From contig JAJNNQ010000009.1 of the NCBI GenBank assembly GCA_027886175.1, positions 9,778,501-9,842,500 of the forward strand: a stretch of 64,000 nt of DNA. The letters are read 5' to 3'. Numbering within the stretch: the stretch's first letter is position 1; each line of letters begins with the position of its first letter. Below are positions 11,946 to 24,825 of this stretch, in pieces. Below the pieces are notes generated by a model. That model was not told where the DNA came from, ran no database searches, and saw nothing but the letters and a program-made list of their open reading frames with translations. The stretch comes from Phylloscopus collybita (lineage: Eukaryota; Chordata; Aves; Passeriformes; Phylloscopidae). A program made the translations under genes and the position numbers.

Positions 11946-13929
11946 TCTGAATCTGAATCTAACTTCAGATCAGATAAGGTAAGATAAGCATACTCAGGCC
12001 TAAATATAAGAAAACGAGTTTGAAATACCATTGAGAAAAGTAATGACTCCAGGTGTAGGCACCCAACAGAAGAGATCTGGGCTGCATAAACCCAAGGTGA
12101 GTAAAGTTAATAAACCAGCTTTAGTTGTAATCTGCCTTTACCCTAATGGCCTAGAAAATTAGGATTACAAAGGCTTTTCTAGGAAGATTAATAGAAAAAA
12201 TAGTATCCACTGGTTTAACTGTACCATTTACAGGCCTGTGATGACTACCACAGTGACCTTAAGTGACCTGGTTATACTAAATTCATGTAAAAATTACTTT
12301 CAGCAAGCTATATGACTACGTATTAGCTGTACACCTTCAGTGCTAGGAGACCTATGGTAACCTGCCTTGTTATTACGGTAACAGCTCGAACCAGAAGGCA
12401 GTTTCAAATTCAGGATGACTCTCCATTTCAAAAGAAATGCAGAATAAAAATTAAAATAGTATTTTTAAAAAACATGTGCTTCTTCTGCAGCTCCCAATAA
12501 AATCCTTTTAGAGTTCCAAGCACAGCCCCACAATCTCAAAACAACCTCTGTGCAGCCTTCCCCCTTGTTCCTCCAGCACAGTGTCTGAACCAAAAGAAGA
12601 TGCTGCCCCTTATCTAGGAGTCTCCAGATGCCATTTATGGAGATTCTGTTCCAAACACCCTGCCAACAGGAGCCCAGGCAGTGAAAGAAACTCAGGCAGG
12701 CAGCTCCACATGACCCAGGTCACCAGTAGCTGCCTCTGGGACTCTTGAATGGGCCATGCAGTAAATTAATTTCTGAAGTACATCTTGTGTAAAGAGCAAG
12801 TTAATTTTTGGTCTCAGATCTTGATTCTGGAGACAATATCAAAAGTTCAGAAGGCCTAGGAGAAGCTATAGGGAGCTGTCTAAGGAAGGTGAAACAGGAG
12901 TGTGAGACAAGACAGATTTTGCATCCATTTAGTTTTTTCACAGTGTCTTATCCCTCTGAAACACTACACTTGTCAAGCAAAAACCACCTGGGTTTAAGTG
13001 AGCAGAAAGTTAATTTTCCAGACAAAACCCTCTTGACTCTTGTAAAAACTGGTCTCAACAACAGCTGTGGTCAAACACTTGTTTGGGCATGTTCTTTAGG
13101 GACACAGAAGCTGGGCAGTGAATCAACATTTCACAGAAGACACACGAGCAGAAAGTGATTCCTGTTGGAGTAACAGTTCCATAGATGGAGTTGCCTTCCA
13201 TCTTTTGCACCTCTTCACAAAGAGGAACAAAAGAAAAAACGCAATGCCAAATTGTTAAGAAAACATCAACCAGCCACAGCTGTGTCAACCAACATGCAGG
13301 GGTCATTTGCCCATTATTAGGAATACAATAATTTTGACTCTTACATCATAGCCTATCTCCTGTGTAACTGTGCCAACTACCCACCGTTTGTAGAATAACC
13401 TAAAAGTATTCAGAAGAGATGGGAGGGCCCAAGTCCCTATGTGTTAGGGAACTGGCATGCAAATACTTCATCTAAATAAATGTGGCTGGACTTTGACATG
13501 CTTATCCATTTTGCATTCACCTCTGTGTTTGACAGGTTGGGCTCCCATGAGCAGCAACAAAGAGATGGTAACATCCACATTCCTAAGAGTCAAGCTCTCT
13601 GTATCTGTCAGTTACTGACACTTCCATAATGAGACTTAAAAAGGAAAAGAAAACCAAGCAGTTGTTGCAGAACTAATGAAGCCTGGTTTCCTCCAGCCTT
13701 GCACCTTATGGTCAACTCCAAGGTCTGCTCAAGTCTTTCCCCACTGTCAAAATATCTTTTCCATGACTTTCACACAAACCTAGCAAACCCACTAATAAAA
13801 TTCTCCTTGTCTGCCCAATCACAAAACTTGCCATTTGTTTTTGTGGTCACCCCCAGTTTGCCAATTTAGTTGAAATTGTCTTAAGGGTTCACAAGACTCT
13901 GACCAAGGCAGATGGACAGATCCACAGCA

Positions 13930-13952
13930 CAATCAATCAATCAATCAATCAC
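13930..13952. repeat. (CAAT)n short tandem repeat
   Basis: About five tandem CAAT/AATC units within the intergenic region. Confidence 0.85.
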
Positions 13953-16900
13953 TGACAAGGACTAATCAAGCCTTTTATTCTTAGGCAAGTTAATTAAATA
14001 TTTCACCTAAAGAATGCTAAAGCTGAGAGAAATTAATGTAATTCTTATGTATGAATTGTGAGACTTGAGTACATGGGGATGAATCACTCAACCTACAACT
14101 GTACTTGTCACTAATTGAATCCCCTAGTATCAGGCTTTTAAGAGGTCAAGGATTTAATGGAACCCAAAGTAACTTCTCCATTTTCACTTCTTTAGAGATT
14201 ATCATAACCAAGACAGATGTGTGGGCAGCAGTATGAAAATCTTTGTACCATCTCTTGTCTCTGCCACTTAGTGAAAGGCTTTTGTCTTCTTCAATGGCTG
14301 TTGAAGCTTGTTTTACATCAACCAGATTAATACATACTTACTGAATACTGCAATCTAATAAATAATGCATATTTAATATATCAGTAATTCACAATAAAAA
14401 AATGTATCTCTAGACAAGGGATGCTGTAGAAACAATACCTATATGGCATTATTTCACTGTGGTGCACACTTAATGACAGTAGAGTATCGAGCAAGCTGGA
14501 TGAGAATGCTGAGGTTTACAGAACTGGAAAAGAAACTTCATTATATAACTCCCATTAACGCATTCAAAGTCCTGTAGCTAAGTCACCTAAGAGATAAAAT
14601 GATGTCTTTATTTTGTCCAAAGTCAGGTCACTGCGTCACAGGTGAGAGCCCAATTCTCTTGGGTAGGTATTGTACAGAAAGAGAAACAAAGGCTGATCCA
14701 GCTTCCATCCACACTGTTTGGTTATGCAAAGGACAATCAAAACAGCATACTTCTAGTCCAAAGCATGACGAGAATATTTAATTACTTCTTATTCTGTTGT
14801 GACTATTCTAGGTGAAATGCAAACACAAGAGAATAGCAGTACTACTGATTTTTATGGGTTTGTTAGCATCAAGGTTGCTAATAAAGGAAGAAAGCTAATT
14901 GACAGACTTGAAAATATAATTTTGTCTAGAAAGCCCAAGCAAGCTAAGCAATGTAAGAGACCAACTCTGAGAAGTGAGGAGCTCTCCCAGTTTCAAATCT
15001 TGTTTAACTGGAACTTCTTAAGAGTTGCCAAAAAGGAGGTTTAGATTTAGTTTAAGGATTCCTAAAACAAAGAGGCTTCCCTAAATGTCTGTAATCTTTT
15101 ATGTGTCTTATAATCTCTGGCTCAGCAAATACACAGGAGCAGACAAAAAGATAAATAACTGAGTATCACAAACCTCTAAGCTCTTCTAGTTCCAGAGCAG
15201 AAATAGAAAAGGCTCAGAAATACAAGGCAAGTTTCTTCCTGCTAATGGCAGAATTATTAGTGACATACTAATAACATTTACTCACATTTTTACTGACTGT
15301 CAGATTAGATTAAAAGGCTTCAATTAACCCACTTTATTTTACCACATTAATTTCTGATCAAATACTGGAAATATTGCAGAAAGCTTCGAATTCTGCTCAG
15401 GCAGAAACCATGATGCAATGTTAATACTCCTTTTGCTTGCCAATAAAAATATTGATAACAATTTTTTACATGTTTCACCCTTATAGCTGCCTTAGCTTGC
15501 TAAATCAAGATGACTGCAGATGCACAATATGGTGCAAAATCACCATAGAGAAGAATTGCTCATTTAAGCATGCTCCTTGTATATTGGGTTGATTTAAATT
15601 AATGTATCAAGGTGCATTTAGGACACCTTATTCTATTCATTATATACAAAACAATTTCCAGTTACATTGTGTTTATGTTGACCACATCACTAAGAGCATG
15701 GGACCTGCAGGTTTTTTGACAAAAGGCACATGCATGAAAGCAACTTAATCTCACACGTTTATCAAAATGCCCAACTCCAAAACACCTTATGATTCACTCT
15801 GACCATATCATTAGATAACAAATTAATAAACAGCAAAACTTTACTTCCTCACTACTCAATTAACAAAACCCAAATGCTTTCTTCTCTTAAGTGAAAATTA
15901 TTATACAGAATGCCATGTCCTTATGCCAAACAGCAGAGATTTTATATAGCTATGCCTCTGATCTTCCAAAATATTTTTTATTTGTATACTGCAACTATCA
16001 AAAAAAAAAAAAATCTCTATAGTCAACAAATCTAGGTGTCTTAACACTTTTCTCTGTAGTTGCTCCATTTGACAGAATAAAAAATGAAGCAGATGTCACG
16101 TTGTTTTATTCTCATTAATTCATTGATACATTGCTGTCAGCAGCCAGCCCAGATGCCCACAGAAGAAAGCCTAATTAATAAATGGCATTCCTTGTCACAA
16201 AGGAAAAAAAACCCCTCTATTTCTGTGGGAAGTTCTGAAGTCAAAAAAAGTGAGTAACTGGCTTTGTTCTATGAAGAACTGACTAAGCTACAAAGTACAT
16301 GTTCAATTATCCTGTTCAAATTTGAACAATACAAAAGAGTGGATTTCAGTATAGTGTATTATCTCTGATTATTACAGAGAGCTCTCTCCAGGTGTGGGCA
16401 TACTAGGTGGCATGCACTTAAGAGAAAAAATTTGGAAGAGCTGTAAGTGACTTACAGAAAAACTAAATCGCTTCCAATTTCACCAGTATCAAGTTAGCAA
16501 ACAGCATGTACACAGAAAAAACTGACACAACCACCCCTTGGCCAGTAGCCTGTAAGCAGGCAGTCACTGATTCAATGAAAATAATTGAACAGCTCAGCAC
16601 TTTTACTAGTGAGCAGGTAAATATATATTATAATTTTGTTTACCTCTAGCTCATAAAATAAAAGAGAAAACAAGTTGTAAAATCACTGTCACTGAGAAAA
16701 CAGGCTGACAATTAATGCAAGCTGTCTTGATCTTCTTAGGTTTTATCTTCCATCAATCAAAAGAAAAAAAAAAAAAAACAACTAACCTGTACACATTTGT
16801 TATGCCACAAAGCCTGGAGCAGTGGCTTAATCTAAAATAGAAAATAAAAGGTGAAGTGTAATGTTGTGGTAGCTATTTTTAGATTAGCTGTCTTCAACCT

Positions 16901-18152
16901 TCATAATTTCTCATCATCAGAGCAGATGATGAAAACATGAGAATTGGATTCACTGTATACACCTTAAAAGCTCACAAGAGAACAAAATGGTTTTTGTTTA
17001 TGTGGCCAGCTAGACTGTGGGAACTAGTTTTTCCCAGAATAGCTTGGCACTCATGTGTTTTCCGCCCTAAAATTTTATGGAGTTTATTTGGCAAAATATG
17101 GAAAGTGAAAACTGTTTGGATATTTAGCTAATTGCAGTGTGATCTGAAGGATGTAATCCTCAGGTTTGGATTCAGCTTAATATTTGTCCATTAAGTTCTT
17201 TTTATTTCAAATATAATGTTAATGTCCTACCAACCGCTTAAATTCTGATCTAATCTTAACAGTACTTTTATCAGTGTCATTTTATTAAACAGTTTGCTGA
17301 TACAGTTGCATTTCTGAGAAAATGGTGTGAGAATAATAAATATTAAGCTTACCTAAAACCAAACCATTCTAAATCAGTCTTAGTCTTTTGCAAACTATCC
17401 AGAGCTCCAGCTGAAAGATCTGGAGACTACATAAAGGCACCATTTTTCTGGGAGGAGATGTTCCCATCTGGTAGATGTTTAGTGGGAAGTGAGTATGACA
17501 TGTTTACAGCTACCTCAATCCCCTTGAACTCTTCATGGAAAGAGCTTAGCAAGGAATGCAGATGTGAGTGGGCTCCAATTTATGGTTAATAGGTTTTGAC
17601 CATTGAGCAAATCCTTTCTATTGCAAGCATGCAAGCTTAAGTGGGTGTGGGACTGGGACCTAACTGTGTGGTCTTGCGTGCCTATTTCAAGGGAAGGCTT
17701 TTGCTCTGAGTTTTCCAGGGAGTGTGCTAAAATTTTGTCTCATGGCTGAGGTCTGCAGATACAGTGCTGGCTGGTTCAAAGCCAAACCAAGAAAAATGAG
17801 AGGGTTTTCTGCAGAAGACATATTCAGCTAAAACATCATAGAAAACCACACTATTTTTAAGCTGTGAAATATATTTACTTCATGTAACAACCTTCAGGAG
17901 TGTATTCTTTACATAATTAACAGAACTGTACATGCATTTTGTTTAGATAGTACCTTTTTTCTGAACTGTCTTTCTCTTTTTCATGTCCTTTTTTTTTCCC
18001 CTTGTTTGCTTGCTATAAAAATGTGCGTGGTCTCGGTGAATAGAGATAAGTCTTTCCCCAAAAAAGGAAGTTACTGAAATAACGTAGCACTGTGAAAAAT
18101 GTGTACTATCAGATGCCAGGGAACCTGACTGCCACACATTTCAGAGAAGATC

Positions 18153-18156
<4 letters not shown>

Positions 18157-18198
<42 letters not shown>
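18157..18198. repeat. A42 homopolymer
   Basis: Forty-two consecutive adenines ending at GAGCTGTATGAG. I could not find matching flanking repeats that would mark it as the tail of a retroposed copy. Its length may also be affected by assembly error. Confidence 0.9.
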
Positions 18199-18202
<4 letters not shown>

Positions 18203-19105
18203 TGTATGAGTAATAGTGAAAATTAAAGTAATAGAAACATAGACAACTGGTACCAATTCCTCTCCTACAAACTATTGTTTTCGAAAAGCAAAACAGCTGG
18301 AGGTAGATGGTTTATGTAAGTAAAATGCTGAAGGGCTTTAGAATCACGAGCTGGCGAAATACAAAGCACTTCACACTTTTCAAGACACCCCTTATCAATT
18401 CCATTTCCCCACTTAAGCATTCATTTCCTTTAAGTCACTCTTGCCCTGCATTTGAGCCAGTAAAACAACAAAAAACCCTGCCATATTTTAACATCTTAAA
18501 AATCTTGTTTTATCCACCAAACCAGGTTACTTGTATCAAGACACTATACTAATTTCCCAAAGGAAAGGTACCTTTTGTCACTGTCCTATGAACAGAGGAT
18601 GACACAACTACCTTGAGAAAAAGCAAACTGGTGTATAAGTATCATACTGTTTTGAACAGCCCTCTACAAATCCCATCACTGGTATCTCATACAAACACAC
18701 AGGATGAAAAAGTAAAGTATTTCTCTCTTTTTTTGTTTTCTATGTGATATTTTCTCTCCAGTCCCAAACATTTGTGGCCTACTGTGAATTTTCCTTTCAG
18801 CCAGACTCTTGAAAGAGTCTAAATGTCTAAAAATGCAGGTAGACACTTTTGATGCTCTTGGTTCCTAAGTTCTAGGAAGATCAATGGGAGTTATGAGCCC
18901 ATATGCATTAGAAAATGAATTTGCATTTAGAAATTTGGCATTAGTGGCGGTTTCAGTTCTCTTTGGAATTATCCAAAACAGAGAAGTCCAGCAAACATCT
19001 CTATTTTTTCCACATGCTGGTACATCATTCACTTTGAACCTGGCAATAAGCACCATGTGAGAGGTAAGTAAGAGTGAATGCGTATCCATAGGAAACAATT
19101 CATTT

Positions 19106-19264
19106 GCCCAGAGAGGCTGTGGACTCTCATCCCTGGAAGTGTTCAAGACCAGATTAAATGGGGCTCCGAGTAAACCTGGTGGAAGATTCCCTGCCCATGA
19201 CAGGGGGTGGAACTGGATGATTTTTAAGGTCCCTTCCAACCCAAACCATTCTGTAATTCTAATA
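19106..19264 (+). mobile_element. CR1 LINE 3' fragment
   Basis: Typical CR1 3' sequence. It runs from CCCAGAGAGGCTGTGGACTC through TGGAAGTGTTCAAGACCAG and GATGGGGCTC-like sequence to TTTAAGGTCCCTTCCAACCC, and ends in short terminal repeats (ATTCTGTAATTCT). It is truncated at the 5' end. It faces the inverted CR1 fragment at 19,650. Confidence 0.93.
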
Positions 19265-19649
19265 CATAAAGCTTATACAGCAGCTTATAGAGTTACAACA
19301 TTTTTCATAGCTCCAGCTGTAAGATCAGGAGACTACATAAAAATCTCAGTGCTGGCTTAGCAAGTGGGACAATCCTCATGTCTTCAAAGAAAGACTGAAA
19401 ACACAGAATAAGTTAATCCTCTACACTCCGGATATTGGGAAACAAAGAGAGAGGGGCCAAGAACTTCATTTTAATTTCACATTATTTAAGACATTCTCAT
19501 GATCAACATTTTAGTTTTTCTTTCACAGTGCTGTGGCAGAAAGGTGATGTTCTCATCATCTTTTCCTGTCTGACTAAACTTGCAAAAGCATTTGGTAGTT
19601 ATCACATTACTGGGCTTGAGATGAGTGCTTTTGCTTTTGAAATTATACT
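19265..19649. other. Spacer between two inverted CR1 fragments
   Basis: About 385 bp of AT-rich sequence with no recognisable feature. Confidence 0.6.
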
Positions 19650-19770
19650 TAGAATCACAGAAATCATAGTATGGTTTGGGTTGGAAGGGATCTTAAAGAT
19701 GATCTAGTTCCAACTGGATGCCATGGGCAGGGAACCTTCCACTAAGTCAGATTGCTCAAAGCACCATCCA
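19650..19770 (-). mobile_element. CR1 LINE 3' fragment
   Basis: The plus strand reads AGAATCACAGAAATCATAGT, ATGGTTTGGGTTGGAAGGGA, then TCTTAAAGATGATCTAGTTCC. This is the reverse complement of a CR1 3' end with its terminal repeats intact. About 120 bp survive. Confidence 0.93.
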
Positions 19771-22473
19771 CCATTTTTAAGAAAAAGGAACTTTACTAGA
19801 ATTCTTTATTTCGATCTTTGGTTGATAATTCTGTATCCCTGAACTATAGAAGACAGAACATGAAATCTGGGGAAAATTACATTTGAAACACCTAACAAAA
19901 CAAAACCTAGGCCTCACAAAAGAGTGTTTGAAATCTGAATTTGCATCACCCAAACTGTAAAAATTGACAAAGAAATAGAGAATGACTTTTATATACATTT
20001 TAGTGACAGCACTACTGCTACATTCCCACACCGCACTCTAATTTCACATATGATTCAGAGTGTAGCCAGAGAAGTAGCACATTTATCCACCAAAATACTT
20101 AAAATAAATACAATGGTTAAAAAAAAAAAAAAATTGAACAGAATGATCATATCTTTTCTTCCAAGACAACTTGCTCAAGAAAAATAAAGTAAGCCCACAG
20201 ATTTGTTTCTGCTATTGTAAAGATTCTGCAGTTTTAGTCTGCTATAATCATATAAATTCATCCATCAATAAACATAACTACTTTAAGTCTTATTCAAGAA
20301 AAGCCATTAAAAATACCTGAATGGTAGAGCAAAAATAGAAGTCTGAAAAGCAAATAAACCATCCATAGCTATTTTTATAAGACTGAAACCACCTACACCA
20401 TACTGTCACAAATTACTTTTCCCCATGAATTTTAAAACTGTTTTATGTGGCAAAAATAATCACCCTTTGTGCCTATAGTGCAGTGTTTATATGTTTTCCC
20501 TTGTTCAGTTTTTGATACAGGAATAAATCATTGTTCCTGCCATTTTCCAGCAGTACTTCCAGTTCTTGTAGTTTCAGCCTGCATAGAACTGCATGAAAAG
20601 ATACAAATCTTCTGATTTGGGAAGAAAAAATTTAAAAAAAAAAAAAGACTTCTCATGGGGTCCTGTTGTCAGCAGAAAATATTAGTGAAGAGATTCAGTT
20701 GTAAATATCTTGGATGCAGAACTTTTCTCACCCCCATTTTCAAAGCACGTTAATTTTCTCGGTTTTCTACCCCAGCTGTATTAGTAGCTAACCCTAGGAA
20801 TATGAGTATTACTGTGAATCAGGTGCATACTTGCTCTTTTTTTTTTTTTTACTTTTTTTTTTAATTGCCTGAGTATCCTTCCAAAACCAGTCTAGTCAAA
20901 CTGTGGAGTATTGCTCCACAATCCACAATCCACTAGGTGTGGCTCCTTGACTTCATTAATTTAATCAGTCACCACAGCAGCATTTGATAAAGTGCTTGTC
21001 ACTGTTATGTTATAAATTACAGAGAATACATTGAATACGTCAATTTTCAATTAATTTTGGTTTTGCATTCAAAAAAAATGTTAAAGGAAGATGCTTACCA
21101 AGGGTCAAAAATCAGTAGAGGCCTTGAGCACATATTTAACTCATTTAAGTCATGCAAATGGATCCACTGATTCACTAGGAATCTTCCTTTGCACCCCTTG
21201 AAATGAAACATTTATGAATTTTTTAAAAGGGTTAAAATGGTGCAAATACTGACTTCATGTCCATTGCATCCACTAAGCATTAGCATTTCAGAGAAGGTTC
21301 ATGGTTGTATTTCCCATACTAATGACACCTCAGTGTAAGCTGTCATATTGGTCATCTGGACCTTTTACTTCCAACTTACTCTACAGCCTTAATCATGCTG
21401 TGATCCCTAAACCAGGTTGGAAACTCATGTGCAGCACAGTTAAGCGGAGAGGCCATATAGTAATTGTTATAGTAATAATAAAGGTTTTTAGGTCCTAGAG
21501 GGATGACACCTTAGAGATACCTGGATCCCAGGTAACCATCAGGTCAACAGACCAGCCAAATTAAAAGATATTTTGGTATATGGGTTATACAGAGGATGCT
21601 AATCTAGGGCAGGTTATGCAATGCAACAGAAATACTGCTGCTACTTCTGGCCACCAAACATTTACCAGAGAATAAAAAGCAGCCTCTGACCATTCAGAAT
21701 TTTACCACCTCTGACGTATACATCAAATTTAATAATGTCTTAACAGCTACAGCCCTTCACTTACTGCTTCTCCTACTATAAATGTTGGAGTTGAATCTTA
21801 GATAGTCTTACTGACATGCAAACCAAGCCTACAGGGATCTTTTTAAGGTGGATGTAAGCCTTAAATAAGCTCAAATGTAAGAAAATGTTCCAAGAAACAT
21901 TCCATTAGAGTCATAATGCAAATAAGATATGTTTCCTAACATGTTTTTCATGAGGTTCCGTTATTTCCAGTTAGTTAAATATCATTCCAATCTCTCCAAA
22001 AAGTTTAATTTCTTCTCTTTATGGTAGTTATTAACTTTAAAGAGTTCTGCCAGTATTCTCCATCATTGTCATCTTGTAATTGTGTTTCCCTGATTTTTTC
22101 ACATTAAATTAAATTCACACATCAGGTTGAAAGAGATAACCCAACTAGCTCTGCTTAAGCTCAGTTGTGCTGGCCCCTGCTATGTTACCAAGGCTGCTGG
22201 GTTTATGCTGACTTGTCCAGCTGAAACTCCAGCAGAGACTGCACCGACTCCTCCCTGAGACATGTCTCACTGGACACCAGGAAGAGATTCACATTCATGT
22301 TTGCTTTTTTCTTAGGGAGCTTACTAGAATGGCATGTGACGCTCCAGGAGAACTTGCCATGAGAGGATTTGTTGATGTAAGAGAACTGCTTTTATTATAT
22401 GGTGAGAAAGGCTACTCTTCTATGGATCCTTGCAGAGTGTCAATATCTTGTAGATCCTGTTACTCCATTCGTT
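19771..22473. other. Intergenic DNA, no gene recognised
   Basis: AT-rich sequence with short A/T runs near 20,118, 20,632 and 20,840. The part from about 22,130 to 22,440 is more GC-rich than its surroundings and may be an unrecognised old repeat next to the LTR that follows, but I cannot name it. Confidence 0.5.
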
Positions 22474-22955
22474 TGTTAAGTTGATGTAATCTGATGTCAC
22501 TTCTATTCAGCCCCCATTTTCCATATATGTATGTTCCCCAGAATGTTCTCCCTTCCTTTGGTCCTCATTGGTTTCTGTATCCCCTCCTACCTACCCTGGC
22601 ACCCTCTGTTGGTTGTTACCTTTACCCCGCCCCTGCACCCTCAGACCATTGGAGCTGATGCTCTGCTCCACTCCCACTTTCCCTGTACTTAAACCTGCAC
22701 CCTCCATTGTTCCTGGTCTTTCTGTCCCTGGAACCCTTCGGTGCAACTTCAGTAATCCCCACTGGAACCCCACACAGAAGCCCCTTCCTGCCTCTCACTC
22801 GCCGCCCCTGCCCGTGGTGTGTGACTGTGTGCAGTGTGCCTGCTTGTGTGCCTGCCCCTGCACCTCCTGTGAGGAGACCTCTTGGGAAGGCTGCGGCATT
22901 TACCATCCATACACACCACCGCAACAATGGCAAGTCAGGATCTGACTTTCCTTCA
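22474..22955 (+). mobile_element. Probable solo LTR of an avian endogenous retrovirus (different family from the 24.8-49.5 kb set)
   Basis: A GC-richer island of about 480 bp starts at TGTTAAGTTGATG and ends near CTTTCCTTCA. It has the layout of an avian ERVK-like LTR: a CCTCATTGGTTTC CCAAT-type box, a TACTTAAACC TATA-like box near 22,685, then the R/U5-like GGAACCCTTCGGTGCAACTTC and CCACTGGAACCCCACACAG, and a GTGTGTGACTGTGTGCAG tract. The polyadenylation signal expected after GCAACTTC is mutated (CAGTAATCC). No matching target-site duplication was found, so the ends are approximate. No retroviral gene flanks it. The 125-residue plus-strand frame here is a consequence of LTR composition. Confidence 0.55.
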
Positions 22956-24825
22956 TAAAAGGCTTACTGATTAAGAATGTTCTGTACCATTCTTTATCTT
23001 ATCTGCTCCACACCTCCAGAAGATACATATTAGGCATCTGTGCATCCTGTATTACAAGAAGCCCTTGCTTTTCAGTAGCAGAACTTTCATGAGGGTCTGT
23101 GCAACTTTCAGAGAATATTATCCCATAGGATTTACTGTTTCCACAAATTTACTTGACCAAATTTTGAAAACATTCTGCATCCACTTCTTCAAAAAAGTAG
23201 AGCAAGAGTGTTCAGAGTAGGTTTTCTTACAAAAAACCAGATTTTGCAGATTGTGAATGAGACATTTATCAATGAATTGATAAATGCACCACTTACTTCT
23301 GTATTTAATTTGACCCTGCAATTTTGAGTGTTAAAATAAATGAACCTACAGTAAGATAACAAAAAAGAAAAGAAAAGGAAAAAAAAAAAAAAAAAGACCC
23401 GTGGAAAGTTTAAGTGTCTCCCTTAAAACAAACAAACAAGAAGAAAGATATTTGCAAAGATTTGAGTTGAAAGCTCATGAATGTGAACACAGTCTCATGA
23501 AATATTGCCAAGAGTTGACCTGCTAATGACAACAAGATGAGAACACTGTCGTTGGTTTAATAGGGAGCAAGAGGAGGCTTTTTAGATAACCATACACCAA
23601 TCTACTGAGTCAGGGCCAGACTCTGCAGGTAATCAAAAACCTCCTGCTGTTCTGATGAGCATAAGTAGATCACATCACCTTCTGCGCAACATCATGCTTT
23701 GCACTTCTCAGAATAGCATCTTCTTCTTTGATATATGTATGTCACAAGGGTTTGGGTAGGGAATCCTTGGACAATAATATTTTATCAGAGCTTTCATTGG
23801 TTCTATTTATTTTCCAAACATGTTCAGGTGTGAGAGGCAGAAAGGTTTGGCTCTTAATCCACAACATTCCTCATCTGCACACCTGCTCTTCTGGCTGCTC
23901 TTCTCATCAGAATGCTGAGAGTTGGTAACTGGCATTGCTGTATGATTAATTTTAGTGTTTAACAAGTACTAGCTCTGTGCATTGACAAAACTAATCAAAA
24001 CTAAATAATATGTGGCACTATCCAACTGGCTAAAAATAGAGTAAATTATATCAAATTCTTACCCCTTTCAAAGTCAAGAGTTAATTGTTCCTAAGAGCAT
24101 ATATGTTGAGTTTAGGCTTGGTTATAGACTGAGTGCAGCTGTAGCACTGACCAATATAGAAAGGGCATGTTGTCTGAACATCCTTCTTTCCAAATCCTCA
24201 AGGAACCATGTTGGATAAGATACTCAAAAACAGTCCTCTCCTCACACAAAATATCAACATAGCATCTGTTATTTTATCATATTCAACAGCAGCAAGGCCA
24301 TCAATACACACCAAAGCTCTGAAACTCCCACAGGATCATCCTGTGATAGGCATGTGATACAATGATTCACTCACTCAGGATACCTTGTCATGTGGCTGGA
24401 CCATGGTGCTGAACTTTCTTTTCAGAGCACTTTTTATTGCCAAAGAAACCTGTGAATACTCGTCCAGCTCTAGAAAAGCACTGGGAACACCTTTCTCAGC
24501 AATTGTTTCATATGAGACTGAATTTGTCTCTCTGCTACTTTTTAATGTATTTCTCAAAAAAATATCAGTAATCACTATTGCCACAACATTTTTGATGAAA
24601 CATATTCAAATTAGAATTCACCACCTATGAATGTTTCCCCTCCAGGTTGTATTCCCATGGATTTCTCTAAGAAGCATTCTCCTTTTAAAGCCAGGCATTT
24701 CTTCCAGGCTTAATACGGTGCATTAATATATTTGTAATTGGGTGCTAGATATCCAACCAAAAAAGTAGCTACAAGTAGCCATCAGGCCAATATGCAAATA
24801 TTTCTGTGTAAAATACACTAGACAG
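22956..24825. other. Intergenic DNA, no gene recognised
   Basis: AT-rich DNA with an A-rich patch near 23,362-23,395. Overlapping short frames on both strands at 24,375-24,630 have no support as genes. Confidence 0.55.

Larger units (their letters stand above)
11451..19105. other. Intergenic DNA, no gene recognised
   Basis: AT-rich sequence with scattered short frames and no coding signature. It contains the CR1 fragment at 11,880-11,945, a (CAAT)n run at 13,930-13,952, short A-runs near 15,999 and 16,760, and the A42 tract at 18,157-18,198. I recognised nothing else. Confidence 0.6.

Noticed and set aside
22568..22945. 125-codon Pro/Cys-rich frame that could pass for a small secreted protein
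   Set aside because: It coincides with an LTR-like island, and the cysteines come from GTGTGC/TGCCTGC repeats. No signal peptide or splice context.
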